Shown piece after piece: positions 52,286 through 62,284 of a stretch of 64,000 bases of DNA. A program made the position numbers and the translations under genes. This DNA is from Nonlabens xiamenensis (lineage in GTDB: Bacteria; Bacteroidota; Bacteroidia; Flavobacteriales; Flavobacteriaceae), in contig NZ_RMVE01000003.1 in the NCBI RefSeq assembly GCF_003865345.1, positions 310,001-374,000 of the forward strand. The letters run 5' to 3'. Under the pieces are notes generated by a model that worked only from the letters and a program-made list of their open reading frames with translations, ran no database searches and was not told where the DNA came from. How positions within the stretch are numbered: position 1 is the first letter of the stretch; every line of letters starts with the position of its first letter.

Positions 52286-53254
52286 ATGCTAAAAGCAGGC
52301 GTGTTGGGTGCGGGCCACCTGGGAAAAATCCACCTTAAACTTTTACAACAAAGCGACAGGTACGAACTGGTTGGATTCTATGATGCTCACCCAGAATACG
52401 CCAAAAAGATTGAGGCCGAGTTTGGTTACACCTATTATGAGGATGTAGATGAACTGATTGCCGCTTGTGATATGATCGATGTGGTAACTCCCACTTCCTA
52501 TCATCACGCTAGTGGTATCAAGGTTTTAGAGGCAGGAAAACATCTTTTCGTAGAAAAGCCGATCACGGTGAGTGTAGAAGAAGCAGAGGAATTGATATCG
52601 CTTTCGCGAAAGCGGAACCTCAAAGGACAAGTGGGACAAGTTGAGCGATTTAATCCGGCGTTCAGGGCCGTAGCAGATAGGATTGATAACCCGATGTTCA
52701 TAGAGACCCATCGCTTGGCAGAATTTAATCCTCGGGGAACTGATGTCAGTGTCGTACTGGATTTGATGATACACGATATTGATGCGATTTTGAGTGTGGT
52801 AAAGAGTCCAGTAAAAAGAGTGAGTGCTAGCGGTGTATCAGTCATTTCAGAAACTCCGGATATTGCCAATGCGCGCATCGAATTTGAAAACGGATGCGTA
52901 GCCAATCTTACGGCCAGTAGAATCAGTTTAAAGAAAATGCGCAAAGCTAGATTCTTTCAACGGGATGCGTATATCTCTGTAGATTTTCTATCCAAAAAAG
53001 TAGAAGTCGTACGTATGCAGGATGCACCAGAAACACCTGGAGATTTTGACATGATCTTACAGAATGCTGAAGGCGTTAAAAAACAAATCTATTTTGACAA
53101 CCCTGAAGTCTCTGACAATAATGCTATTTTGGATGAATTAGAGACTTTTGCAGATGCCATTGAAAACGACACCAGGCCTATTGTCGATCTGGAAGATGGA
53201 AAGGCAGCACTGGATGTTGCTTTACAGGTAATTCAAGAGTTCAAGGCTTTGTAA
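52286..53254 (+). CDS. Gfo/Idh/MocA family oxidoreductase
   Basis: 322 residues from ATG 52286. NAD(P)-binding GVLGAGHLGKIHL and the catalytic lysine in VEKPITVS; MIHDIDAILSVV in the C-terminal domain. Sugar-type dehydrogenase of unknown substrate. Palindrome at 52600-52613 encodes LSRKR. Begins a plus-strand run with HBDH, DUF1015 and YggS genes. Confidence 0.9.
   Translation: MLKAGVLGAGHLGKIHLKLLQQSDRYELVGFYDAHPEYAKKIEAEFGYTYYEDVDELIAACDMIDVVTPTSYHHASGIKVLEAGKHLFVEKPITVSVEEAEELISLSRKRNLKGQVGQVERFNPAFRAVADRIDNPMFIETHRLAEFNPRGTDVSVVLDLMIHDIDAILSVVKSPVKRVSASGVSVISETPDIANARIEFENGCVANLTASRISLKKMRKARFFQRDAYISVDFLSKKVEVVRMQDAPETPGDFDMILQNAEGVKKQIYFDNPEVSDNNAILDELETFADAIENDTRPIVDLEDGKAALDVALQVIQEFKAL
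52600..52613. repeat. In-gene palindrome copy
   Basis: Exact GCTTTCGCGAAAGC, read as LSRKR. Confidence 0.9.
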
Positions 53255-53348
53255 TTATCAACTGGACTGGCTTTGATCCATTTCAGCATTAAGTTTCCAA
53301 CCTCCAAAAGCATTTTTTAATCAATAATACCTAAGAATACTCAGAACA

Positions 53349-54236
53349 ATGAAAAATATTACCGTAATCGGAGCTGGAACTATGGGAAATGGAATAGCCC
53401 ATACTTTTGCGCAATCAGGTTTTAAAGTGAATCTTGTCGACATATCGCAGGAAGCACTGGATCGAGGTTTGGCCACCATCGCTAAAAACCTGGACCGAAT
53501 GATCGCCAAAGAAAAAATCACTGCTCTAGACCGGGAGGAAACTTTAGGTAATATTACTTCTTACACGCAATTGACTGATGGCTTAAAGGAAGCCGATCTG
53601 ATCGTAGAGGCAGCGACAGAGAATCTGGAGCTCAAACTCAAAATATTTAAAGATATAGACCAGGCTGCTCCGTCCCATTGCATTTTGGCCACCAATACAA
53701 GTTCGATCTCTATAACCCAAATCGCAGCTGTAACTACCAGACCAGAACAAGTGATCGGGATGCATTTTATGAATCCTGTTCCCATCATGAAGCTGGTAGA
53801 AATTATCAGAGGTTATTCTACCAGTGATGAAGTCACGAGGACGATTATGGAACTTTCTCAAAAGTTGGGCAAAACCCCCACCGAAGTAAATGATTATCCG
53901 GGTTTTGTAGCCAACAGGATTTTAATGCCCATGATCAACGAAGCCATTGAAACCTTGTATAATGGCGTGGCTGGTGTTCAAGAAATAGATACCGTGATGA
54001 AATTGGGAATGGCTCATCCCATGGGGCCATTGCAACTGGCTGATTTTATTGGGTTAGATGTATGTCTGAGTATTTTAAATGTAATGCACGATGGCTTCAA
54101 AAACCCTAAATACGCTCCGTGTCCTCTATTGGTAAATATGGTGATGGCTGGAAAAAAGGGAGTCAAGTCTGGTGAAGGTTTTTATGACTATTCCGAAAGT
54201 CGAAAGGCAGAAGTAGTCAGCGAAAGTTTTAAGTAA
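53349..54236 (+). CDS. 3-hydroxybutyryl-CoA dehydrogenase
   Basis: 295 residues. NAD motif [12 protein letters not shown] 6-17, E in TENLELK, H139 in [11 protein letters not shown] in [12 protein letters not shown]. Oxidises 3-hydroxyacyl-CoA in butanoate or fatty-acid metabolism. 12 bases before the DUF1015 gene. Confidence 0.93.
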   Translation: MKNITVIGAGTMGNGIAHTFAQSGFKVNLVDISQEALDRGLATIAKNLDRMIAKEKITALDREETLGNITSYTQLTDGLKEADLIVEAATENLELKLKIFKDIDQAAPSHCILATNTSSISITQIAAVTTRPEQVIGMHFMNPVPIMKLVEIIRGYSTSDEVTRTIMELSQKLGKTPTEVNDYPGFVANRILMPMINEAIETLYNGVAGVQEIDTVMKLGMAHPMGPLQLADFIGLDVCLSILNVMHDGFKNPKYAPCPLLVNMVMAGKKGVKSGEGFYDYSESRKAEVVSESFK

Positions 54237-54248
54237 AAAAACATATCA

Positions 54249-55466
54249 ATGCCTACAATCATTCCATTCCGTGCTGTTAGAGCAGCCACAGATAAGGCTG
54301 CCCATGTGATCTCACGCACTTATCAGGATTATGATAAAAAGGAATTAAAGGCAACACTCAAATACAACCCATATAGTTTTCTTCATATTCTAAATCCTGG
54401 CTATAAATTCAACCAAGAGATTTCAGGTGTAGAACGGTTCAACCTCGTGCGCAACCGATATCAAGAATTCAAAGAAGAAGGCTATCTGGTTAAGGATAGC
54501 GAACCCTCCTTCTATGTTTATGAAAACAGCGACCCTCACCACAGTTATACTGGAATTATCGCTGGAACGAGCACTCAAGACTATGCTGAAAATCGAATTA
54601 AAAAACACGAAGACACGCTGCAATTCAAGGAAGTATTATTTAAAGACTACCTGAAAGTGGCTGGGTTCAATGCAGAGCCTGTGTTACTTACCTATTCCGA
54701 TCAAGAAGTAGTAAATCAAATCATAGAGGAGGTCAAACATCACGCCCCAGATGAATTCTTTTCTACCACAGATTTCAATTCGCATAAAATCTGGAAAGTC
54801 GTTGATTCCGTCCAGAAAAAGGCTTTGGTAGAGGCCTTTGGATCCTTACCAGAACTTTACATTGCAGATGGGCATCACCGCAGTGCGAGTTCGCACCTCT
54901 TGGCTCAAGAAATGCAAGGTGATGCTGAAAGTTACCAGTACTTCATGAGTTTATTGATTGCTGAAAGTCAACTCAATATCTATGAGTTCAATCGACAGGT
55001 CAAAGATTTGAACGGAATGGACAAACAGGAATTTCTGATTCGGTTGGATGAGTATTTCAGAATTCAAAACCGAGGCATAGAACTATATAAGCCCTCCAAA
55101 AAGCATCATTTTAGTATGTATCTGGACGGTGAGTTCTATAGTCTTTACTTGCGTAAAAATCTTCATCAAATCAAAACTCCTTTGGATGATCTAGATAGTC
55201 AGATGTTATATGATCTGGTGTTGCGACCCGTATTAGGAATAGAAGATCTGCGCACGGATGCACGCATACAGTATAGTTATGGAAAACACGACCTTGTCCA
55301 TATGAAGGAACGCGTTGATCAAGGTCAGTTTGCTGTTGGCTTTGGACTATATCCGGCTACAGTAGAACAGATGAAGTCCATCGCCGATGAAGATTTGAGA
55401 ATGCCACCAAAGAGTACGTTTATTCGCCCCAAATTACCAAGCGGGCTAATTATTTACGAATTTTAA
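54249..55466 (+). CDS. DUF1015 family protein
   Basis: 405 residues, full-length DUF1015: IPFRAVRAATDKAAHVISRTYQDY and IADGHHRSASSHLLA. Cytoplasmic; function unknown, though SerC/kinase-like roles have been proposed for relatives. 3 bases separate it from yggS. Confidence 0.9.
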   Translation: MPTIIPFRAVRAATDKAAHVISRTYQDYDKKELKATLKYNPYSFLHILNPGYKFNQEISGVERFNLVRNRYQEFKEEGYLVKDSEPSFYVYENSDPHHSYTGIIAGTSTQDYAENRIKKHEDTLQFKEVLFKDYLKVAGFNAEPVLLTYSDQEVVNQIIEEVKHHAPDEFFSTTDFNSHKIWKVVDSVQKKALVEAFGSLPELYIADGHHRSASSHLLAQEMQGDAESYQYFMSLLIAESQLNIYEFNRQVKDLNGMDKQEFLIRLDEYFRIQNRGIELYKPSKKHHFSMYLDGEFYSLYLRKNLHQIKTPLDDLDSQMLYDLVLRPVLGIEDLRTDARIQYSYGKHDLVHMKERVDQGQFAVGFGLYPATVEQMKSIADEDLRMPPKSTFIRPKLPSGLIIYEF

Positions 55467-55469
55467 GCT

Positions 55470-56165
55470 ATGAGTAAGATAAAAGATCGCTTATCCAAGT
55501 TTCAGGATATTATCCGAGGAAGTAATGACCATCATGCTACTCAAGAAGTCACGCTTGTGGCGGTCAGTAAGACCAAACCTGAAGAAGATTTAATGGAAGC
55601 TTATGAGACGGGGCACCGTGATTTTGGGGAAAACAAAATCCAGGAAATGACCACCAAGTCTGAATCTTTGCCAAAAGATATCAGATGGCATATGATAGGT
55701 CACACCCAACGCAATAAGGTGAAGTATATGGCACCCTATGTTCATCTGATTCACAGCGTAGATTCTCCTCGGCTACTGAAGGAAATCAATAAGCAAGCTG
55801 CCAAAAATGACCGTGTAATTGATTGTCTATTACAAGTGCATATCGCGGAAGAAAGTTCTAAATACGGTTTTGACGAACAAGAATTGATCCAGCTGATGGA
55901 AGATGAGTTATTTAAGGAATATCAGCACGTACAGATCAAAGGCCTGATGGGGATGGCCACCTTTACCGATGATGAAGAGCAGGTAAGAAAAGAATTTAAA
56001 TCGTTAAAAGCCATGTTTGACCGTGTTAAGGACCGTGGGCTTTTAGATCGACGTCATGACTTCACAGAACTCTCCATGGGAATGACGGGAGATTATGAGA
56101 TTGCCCTGGAAGAAGGGAGCACTATGTTGCGCATAGGCAGTGCTATTTTTGGTGCCAGGGATTGA
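55470..56165 (+). CDS. yggS: YggS-family PLP homeostasis protein
   Basis: 231 residues. PLP lysine K34 in LVAVSKTKP, DFGENKIQEM, WHMIGHTQRNKVKY, ELSMGMTGDYEIALEEGSTMLRIGSAIFG, the usual YggS/PROSC set. Buffers pyridoxal phosphate. Last of the run. Confidence 0.95.
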   Translation: MSKIKDRLSKFQDIIRGSNDHHATQEVTLVAVSKTKPEEDLMEAYETGHRDFGENKIQEMTTKSESLPKDIRWHMIGHTQRNKVKYMAPYVHLIHSVDSPRLLKEINKQAAKNDRVIDCLLQVHIAEESSKYGFDEQELIQLMEDELFKEYQHVQIKGLMGMATFTDDEEQVRKEFKSLKAMFDRVKDRGLLDRRHDFTELSMGMTGDYEIALEEGSTMLRIGSAIFGARD

Positions 56166-56271
56166 TGCTATTTAAACATCATTCTACACACCATCAACGA
56201 GTAAACATATGGCTGCATAAATAAAAAGAGGTCTTCCAAAGAGCTCATCAACACAACTGTTGTCAATCTTA

Positions 56272-56336
56272 GCCTGTCGAAGATCTTTTGAAAGTCAAGA
56301 GATCATAAACTTCGACAAGTTCAGTTTGAGATGACA
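56272..56336. repeat. REP-like intergenic palindromic element
   Basis: TGTCGAAG (56275-56282) and CTTCGACA (56310-56317) flank a 27-base spacer, followed by AGTTCAGTTTGAGATGACA. Similar CTTCGACAAG-x-TCAG elements are common between genes in many bacteria; it may also end yggS transcription. Confidence 0.45.
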
Positions 56337-56385
56337 AAGTTTATTTTTGGAAAGGCATTGTTGTATCAGACTTGCGGATAAGCGT

Positions 56386-57027
56386 TTAATCGATGACCTC
56401 ACTTAAATCGTACCCGCCAAATCTTTTCATATAAGTTTTAATACTACTTCCGTAGGCATCTCTACTGGCCTTGCTCCCATTGGAATTTAAAAAGCGCTTC
56501 ACGCCTCCTGGTCCAGATAGGTGTGCAGCGGCTAGGAGTCCGCTTTCCGTAATGTGAATACCTCCCACGTTAGAACCCTCATATTTTTCAATGTAAGGTT
56601 GCAATACTTTGTGGTTATATTTCAGATTCTTGATAAAAATACGCTCCTGTAATCTGAGGCTGCGCAAGAAAGCAGTTGTATCATTAACTCCAAAATGCTG
56701 AAGGGTTACAGGACCGAACTGATATTTACCCAAATAGCCCAAAGTGTTCACTTGCCACCATTGGCCTCTAGACTCTTTATAAGCCAAGGCTTCCTTAAAC
56801 GATATAAAGCTGTCACGACTTGAAGTAGCCAAGGAATAATCTCTGAAATCCAATGGTTTCTCCTCTAGGAAGGGTCCCATTGGTAAAGAAATAGTATTAG
56901 TCTCAATGGCCACATCATGACGAGATGGGACAATGGAATGGTTGGTATTGGTTTTCCATTTAAGTGCCGAAAGGCTCAACACAAAAACAGCAGGGTAGGC
57001 TAGAAAACTCACTAAGTGTGATCTCAT
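56386..57027 (-). CDS. Lysozyme-like (transglycosylase) exported protein
   Basis: 213 residues. Membrane anchor or signal at 5-22. ALAYKESRGQWWQVNTLGYLGKYQFG resembles the lysozyme/SLT catalytic region with E in KESRG; LLAAAHLSGPGGVKRFL follows. Probably cleaves peptidoglycan in the periplasm. Confidence 0.75.
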   Translation of the reverse strand: MRSHLVSFLAYPAVFVLSLSALKWKTNTNHSIVPSRHDVAIETNTISLPMGPFLEEKPLDFRDYSLATSSRDSFISFKEALAYKESRGQWWQVNTLGYLGKYQFGPVTLQHFGVNDTTAFLRSLRLQERIFIKNLKYNHKVLQPYIEKYEGSNVGGIHITESGLLAAAHLSGPGGVKRFLNSNGSKASRDAYGSSIKTYMKRFGGYDLSEVID

Positions 57028-57394
57028 AAACTTGGTTTTCGAAAGCTACTGTCACTCTTTCATTAACGCGCCGCAAATTTACGATCAAATTCCAGTTGGA
57101 AAGCAAATTACTGTTAATAAAGACATTAAGTGAAATTAATTCGTTCAAATACCACCCAAAATGAGTAACTACCCATTTACCGAAGAAAAAAATGTAATTC
57201 AGCTATGTGATGTGCAAAAAGAGTCACAAATGCGAAGAAAAATTGATTTAACTTGCCTACTAGCCAGGTATATTTTTCGCATATGTTAATTAAATTGCCG
57301 TGTAAAATTTTAAAATGAGATGTAATTCTTGGAAAAAAGCGGTGATTGGTAGTATTTGAGCTTTCCGCTTTCATCATCCCTTAAAGAAGATGAA
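57028..57394. other. Intergenic region with no gene seen
   Basis: About 367 A/T-rich bases between two minus-strand genes. A 66-codon minus frame has no support. No clear terminator found; it probably carries the promoter of the lysozyme-like gene. Confidence 0.5.
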
Positions 57395-58438
57395 TTACTT
57401 ATTATTTCTTGCAATCCATCGCCTATAAGCGGCGGCATTCTGATTGTGCTGGGCAAGGGTTTTGGCAAATTTGTGATAGCCAAAATTCTCTACATCGGCC
57501 ACGAAATAGAGGTAATTGTGTGACTCTGCATTCAGCACGGCGTTGATGGCACTCAAATCAGGGGTTACGATTGGGCCAGGCGGTAGTCCTGCATACTTAT
57601 AAGTATTGTAAGGATGGTCTAACTCCAGGTGTTTATACAGAACTTGTTTGATTTGTTGATCAAAATCATTTTCCGATTTTTTCTTGGCATAAATGACAGT
57701 AGGATCTGCGTCCAATTTGATACCTCTTTCTAAACGGTTCAGGTAAACGCCGGCCACTCTAGGTCGCTCATCCACCTTGGCAGTTTCTTTTTGTACGATA
57801 GAGGCCAATGTGTACACTTGCGAGGGAGTCATACCCAACGCCTCAGCTTTGGCTTTACGGGAATCGGTCCAGAAATTGTTGTAATAATTCAGCATTTTTT
57901 TTCTGAATCCTTCTGGGCTGATGTTCCAATACACCTCATAGGAATTAGGTAAATATAGGCTTAAAGCCGTATCGCGGTCCAAACCTTGCTCAGACAAGAA
58001 TACTGGGTCGGTCATTACTTGTAGTAAACTCAGACTGTCAGGCTCAATTTGTTGAGCGATCCGACCGGCCAAGTCCTCCACCCGCTCTTGATTGTTAAAC
58101 CTTAAGGTAATGGGTGTATTTTGACTGCGCACCCTATTGATGATATCATTGTTACTGGCACCTTTGGGAATGAGGTAATGCCCACCCTTAATATTTTTAT
58201 GGTATTCTTTTTTAACTGCAGTTGTATGCAAGTCGTCCCTATCTACCACCGCTTCTGCAATAATCAAAAAAGCTGTGTTATAATCGGCATCAGAAGGGAT
58301 GAATACCTCGTAATATTCCTGCTCAAAATTAGTATTCGGTGCAAACAACACTTGGTAAATGTTGTAGACAAAAATGCCCATAACCACAAGTCCCAGTAGC
58401 AGAACACCTAGCAATACTTTTTGGTAATTCTTATTCAT
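57395..58438 (-). CDS. mltG: Endolytic transglycosylase MltG
   Basis: 347 residues. N-terminal membrane helix 7-29, YceG domain with catalytic E in LASIVQKETAK, AGVYLNRLERGIKLDADPTVIYA and GLPPGPIVTPDLSAINAVL. Terminates growing glycan strands. 8-base overlap with the GNAT gene, which overlaps dapF: one operon. Confidence 0.95.
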   Translation of the reverse strand: MNKNYQKVLLGVLLLGLVVMGIFVYNIYQVLFAPNTNFEQEYYEVFIPSDADYNTAFLIIAEAVVDRDDLHTTAVKKEYHKNIKGGHYLIPKGASNNDIINRVRSQNTPITLRFNNQERVEDLAGRIAQQIEPDSLSLLQVMTDPVFLSEQGLDRDTALSLYLPNSYEVYWNISPEGFRKKMLNYYNNFWTDSRKAKAEALGMTPSQVYTLASIVQKETAKVDERPRVAGVYLNRLERGIKLDADPTVIYAKKKSENDFDQQIKQVLYKHLELDHPYNTYKYAGLPPGPIVTPDLSAINAVLNAESHNYLYFVADVENFGYHKFAKTLAQHNQNAAAYRRWIARNNK

Positions 58439-58952
58439 TGATCAATTGGTAGATAAGTTCGTTTTTATAAGATTTTTGAGTGGCGATCCAGTCTTTTTTA
58501 ATTCCGCTTTCGCGAAAGCGAAACTTTTCAAACAATTTACGACTGGGCAGATTGTCTTCACTGATCCCTGCATACAACTGGTGCAGTCTCAGGTGTTCGA
58601 AAGCGTAGTCTATCATCAGTCTCATTGCACTGCTGGCAAGGCCTTGAGCGCGATCCGAAGCTTGAGAAATAACAATACCTACCCCAGCTCTTTTATGATA
58701 TGGATCAAAATCATAGAGATCAATGACCCCTTTGATTTCCTGATCAGTGTTACAAATGGCAAGTCGAAGTTGTTTGACCTCATAAATGTCCCGATGAGCA
58801 TTTTGCAGGTATTCCCGAATGGTAAACTTTGAATAAGGTGTCAATGTATGGCCAAACTCCCAAAGCGCTGGGTTATTTTCAAGTTCGTAAATAAACTCTA
58901 GATCTTCTGGATCTACTGCCCTAAGCAGACATATGTCGTTTTGCAACTTCAT
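58431..58952 (-). CDS. GNAT acetyltransferase
   Basis: 173 residues, RimJ/RimL-like GNAT: GVGIVISQASDRAQGLASSAMRLMIDYAFEHL (acetyl-CoA loop) and AGISEDNLPSRKLFEKFRF. Substrate unknown. Palindrome at 58506-58519 encodes RFRES in the last conserved motif. Middle gene of the dapF-GNAT-mltG operon. Confidence 0.88.
   Translation of the reverse strand: MKLQNDICLLRAVDPEDLEFIYELENNPALWEFGHTLTPYSKFTIREYLQNAHRDIYEVKQLRLAICNTDQEIKGVIDLYDFDPYHKRAGVGIVISQASDRAQGLASSAMRLMIDYAFEHLRLHQLYAGISEDNLPSRKLFEKFRFRESGIKKDWIATQKSYKNELIYQLINE
58506..58519. repeat. In-gene palindrome copy
   Basis: Exact GCTTTCGCGAAAGC, read as RFRES. Confidence 0.9.
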
Positions 58953-59731
58953 AGGTCGATGCTGCCTTTAAACACTTGAACGGCAGGTCCGGTAAGCCAA
59001 ATATCCTGATAGCCTTCAGGCGATGGCTGGAATTTTACTGCTAGTTCGCCACCTGGGGTGTGTAGTATTACTTCATGAGATTGTGTATGCTGAGTACGAT
59101 GCATGGCCAGGGCAACGGCGGTGACACCTGTACCACAGCTCAGGGTTTCATCTTCAACACCGCGTTCGTAGGTGCGTACCTTAAATACATTACCTCCTTG
59201 AGGTTCGACAAAATTGATATTGGCCCCAGCAGCACCATATCTTTCGCGTCTTAATTTACGGCCAATACCCACCACATCGGTGTGCTCGATATTGTCCGTC
59301 AATTGAACGTGGTGAGGAGAACCTGTATCGGTAAATATATGTCCATCAAACACCTGAATTACCGGAACATTTGACATCTGTAACCCTACATGACCATTAT
59401 CATACAGTATGGCCTCGTGAATACCATCAACGGCTTCAAATCTGGCCCTGTCCTGAACCAAACCTAAATAGCGGGCAAAACTCACCAAACATCGACCTCC
59501 GTTACCGCACATGGAACTAGGTTGTCCATCTGCATTGTAATATACCATCGTAAAATCAAGATCAGCATGATTTTCCAACAACATTAAACCGTCGGCGCCG
59601 ATGCCAAATTTTCGGTCACATAACTGGGCGATAATTTTGGCATCCTTTTTGGAAAATATATGTTGACGATTGTCGATGATGACAAAGTCGTTTCCCGTTC
59701 CTTGATATTTATAAAAAGGTATTGCTGTCAT
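58949..59731 (-). CDS. dapF: Diaminopimelate epimerase
   Basis: 260 residues from ATG 59731 (a TTG three codons earlier is unlikely). Catalytic C75 in MCGNGGRC and C199 in DETLSCGTGVTAVA; YKYQGTGNDFVIID N-terminus. Makes meso-diaminopimelate for lysine and cell wall. First gene of the operon with GNAT and mltG. Confidence 0.96.
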   Translation of the reverse strand: MTAIPFYKYQGTGNDFVIIDNRQHIFSKKDAKIIAQLCDRKFGIGADGLMLLENHADLDFTMVYYNADGQPSSMCGNGGRCLVSFARYLGLVQDRARFEAVDGIHEAILYDNGHVGLQMSNVPVIQVFDGHIFTDTGSPHHVQLTDNIEHTDVVGIGRKLRRERYGAAGANINFVEPQGGNVFKVRTYERGVEDETLSCGTGVTAVALAMHRTQHTQSHEVILHTPGGELAVKFQPSPEGYQDIWLTGPAVQVFKGSIDL

Positions 59732-59861
59732 GATTTGCAAAAGTACTGCAAATACAGCAAAAACCAGACATGTTAAGGAGCGTTAAACAGCGTTAAACCT
59801 ATTTATAAACCACAATTCTATCTGTAACTTTAGGTTATAGAAGAAATAAAACAAATTGCAC

Positions 59862-61271
59862 ATGAAATCATTTTTTAGATCATTAGGAGTTGCCATTTTG
59901 GGCGGCGCAGTTGTTTTGGGATCCTATAAATTAATCATTGAGGAAGATACCCAGACATTGGAATTATCATCCAACCAAGAAACATTACCTACCACACCCG
60001 TCACGCCTGTTAATTATACAGGTAACACCAATATCGCTGGGGTGGACTTTACCGAAGCCGCAAAATTAACAGTCAATGCGGTCGTACACGTAAAAAACAA
60101 GACTGTAGCGAGGGTGCGCCCCTCCATCAATGACTTTATGAATGGAAGAGTTCCATATAGAGAAGCCATTGGTACAGGTAGCGGAGTGATCATTACAGAA
60201 GATGGTTATATTGTAACCAATAATCACGTGATTGAAAACGCACGCGAACTCGAGGTTACCTTAAATGACAACCGTACCTATAAAGCTGAATTGGTCGGTA
60301 CCGAACCCAATAGTGATATCGCATTGTTAAAAATTGATACTGATCAGGATCTTCCCTATATCATCTTTGGTGATTCTGACCAAACAAAAATAGGCGAATG
60401 GGTTCTGGCGGTAGGAAATCCATTTAATCTAACCAGTACCGTAACCGCTGGAATCGTCAGTGCAAAAGGCCGTGATCTGGACCCCAGAGATCCCATTCAG
60501 CAAAGTTTTTTACAAACTGATGCAGCAGTAAATCCTGGAAACTCAGGGGGCGCTTTAGTAAATACGAGAGGAGAATTGGTGGGAATCAATACAGCCATCG
60601 CCTCAAGGACTGGTTCTTATGTGGGTTACTCTTTTGCCGTACCCTCTAATAATGCCAGAAAGATCATCAATGACATCATGGAATATGGGTTTGTACAAAA
60701 AGGTATGATAGGGATTTCTGGAACCGACTTGAATGGTAGCCTGGCCGATGAAATGGGAATCAATGAAAGTGAAGGTATCTTGGTAGCCACCGTTGTAGAA
60801 GACAGTGGTGCTGACCAAGCTGGATTGAAAGAAGGTGATGTGATCACTAAAATTGACAACATCAGAATCAAGAAATTTGCTGATCTAACTGGTTATGTAA
60901 CGAGTAAAAATCCGGGTGATGTTGTGAATTTAGAAGTCCTGCGCAACCAACGATCATTTGATCTGGATGTCGAATTGACCAAAAACAACACCGTTAGTAT
61001 TCCTTCCATTGAAATGGATTTAAGAAACCTGACCAAAGAGGATCGTAGAACTTATAAAATTAAACAAGGTGTTAAAATAGTAAGAACTACTGGTGAATTG
61101 GCCAGGTATGATATGAGTGATTATGTGATTACCAAGATCAATGACCGTACTGTGTCTAATATTGATGATGTGCAGGAAGTCTTACGCGAAGTAGACCCGA
61201 GAGCTACTTTATTGATTCAAATGAAGAACTCTTTAGGAGAGATTGAAAGATTCCGATACACCATGAGTTGA
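59862..61271 (+). CDS. Deg-type serine protease (Do/DegQ-like)
   Basis: 469 residues from ATG 59862 (the TTG two codons earlier is an alternative). N-terminal signal or anchor helix. Triad: H in VTNNHVIEN, D in NSDIALLKID, S in NPGNSGGALV. PDZ domain near 290-380 (GILVATVVEDSGADQAGLKEGDVI) and a second weak PDZ at the end. Periplasmic quality-control protease/chaperone. Confidence 0.95.
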   Translation: MKSFFRSLGVAILGGAVVLGSYKLIIEEDTQTLELSSNQETLPTTPVTPVNYTGNTNIAGVDFTEAAKLTVNAVVHVKNKTVARVRPSINDFMNGRVPYREAIGTGSGVIITEDGYIVTNNHVIENARELEVTLNDNRTYKAELVGTEPNSDIALLKIDTDQDLPYIIFGDSDQTKIGEWVLAVGNPFNLTSTVTAGIVSAKGRDLDPRDPIQQSFLQTDAAVNPGNSGGALVNTRGELVGINTAIASRTGSYVGYSFAVPSNNARKIINDIMEYGFVQKGMIGISGTDLNGSLADEMGINESEGILVATVVEDSGADQAGLKEGDVITKIDNIRIKKFADLTGYVTSKNPGDVVNLEVLRNQRSFDLDVELTKNNTVSIPSIEMDLRNLTKEDRRTYKIKQGVKIVRTTGELARYDMSDYVITKINDRTVSNIDDVQEVLREVDPRATLLIQMKNSLGEIERFRYTMS

Positions 61272-61287
61272 ATCAAGATCATGTCTG

Positions 61288-61326
61288 AAAATCCCCATTA
61301 GTAATTTATACTGATGGGGATTTTTT
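61288..61326 (+). terminator. Terminator after the Deg protease gene
   Basis: 12-bp stem with one G-T pair (61291-61302 with 61310-61321), flanking A run and six T. Confidence 0.9.
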
Positions 61327-61514
61327 ATGTGTTGGTATGGGCTGGGTAGGTATCTTCAAGATATTTCTCCTGCTTAAACCAATTCAATTCTAACTTAAAG
61401 ATTTAAAATACTGACAGTAAATATATTAACACTTGCATATCACCTTGAAATGACTGACATCCTTCCTAAATTTGGTTAAGGAGACATCCAGTTTTAAGTT
61501 ATAATTTGTGAGCC

Positions 61515-62078
61515 ATGGATAAAAAAATTAAAATAGTTCGTTCGAAAATATTAGGAGAGGTATCTCAAGACGCAAGCTTTGAGGATTATTGGAACAGCAA
61601 ACCAATAAGAATACCATTGATTGGTAAAGAACTTAATTTGGTATTCATGGATTTCGAACCTGAAAAAGATGAATCATTTATTCAAGAAGCGGACTCTGCA
61701 CTAGATAACTTTCTCAAATTAGGAGATGAATATAGGCATCAGATTAGTGGACTGATATATGACCACTTTCGAGACTTCTGCTCAAAGGTAGGTAAAGAGG
61801 ATATCCCTGATGAAATGAAAGAGATTGATAAATCAGAAATTTGGAAATTCATTTCTCCAAGCCAAATCCTCATCGCAAGACGACCTTACAATGAGCCTGA
61901 TATATTCATTAATATGACATGTCAATGTAAATGGGAGAAAGAACATGGTTTGCAATTAGTATTTAAGAAAGGAAAAGCATTGACGAGAGTTAGCGACCAA
62001 GATGGTTACTTAACTAAGGCTGATGCTTATAATATTCCAGACAGTGAAGACGAACTATTGGCAAAATTTGAAGAATGA
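61515..62078 (+). CDS. DUF6985-like protein
   Basis: 187 residues, acidic, no signal. The end EHGLQLVFKKGKALTRVSDQDG resembles DUF6985, a domain often seen near toxin-immunity genes; no toxin is next to it here. Function unknown. Confidence 0.6.
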   Translation: MDKKIKIVRSKILGEVSQDASFEDYWNSKPIRIPLIGKELNLVFMDFEPEKDESFIQEADSALDNFLKLGDEYRHQISGLIYDHFRDFCSKVGKEDIPDEMKEIDKSEIWKFISPSQILIARRPYNEPDIFINMTCQCKWEKEHGLQLVFKKGKALTRVSDQDGYLTKADAYNIPDSEDELLAKFEE

Positions 62079-62247
62079 AAAACGGCTTGTCATGATCGTT
62101 TAAAAATCATAGCTGTCCTTTGGCACAGGAACGCTTTTTAGCTTGGGAAATATATGTACCTCGAACATTGTCAGGTAGAAATTATTACAGCTCGAACGGA
62201 GAGAAAAATTAATGATACAAAATCAAACGAAAACGTTATAGTCTTCT

Positions 62248-62255
62248 TACTTTTG
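62248..62255 (+). promoter_or_regulatory. -7 box of the GAPDH gene
   Basis: TACTTTTG fits TAnnTTTG, 29 bases before ATG 62285. Confidence 0.5.
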
Positions 62256-62284
62256 CAAAAATTTTAAACTACAAAATCATATTT

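Noticed and set aside
57177-57377. 66-codon minus-strand ORF
   Set aside because: A/T-rich chance frame; no support.
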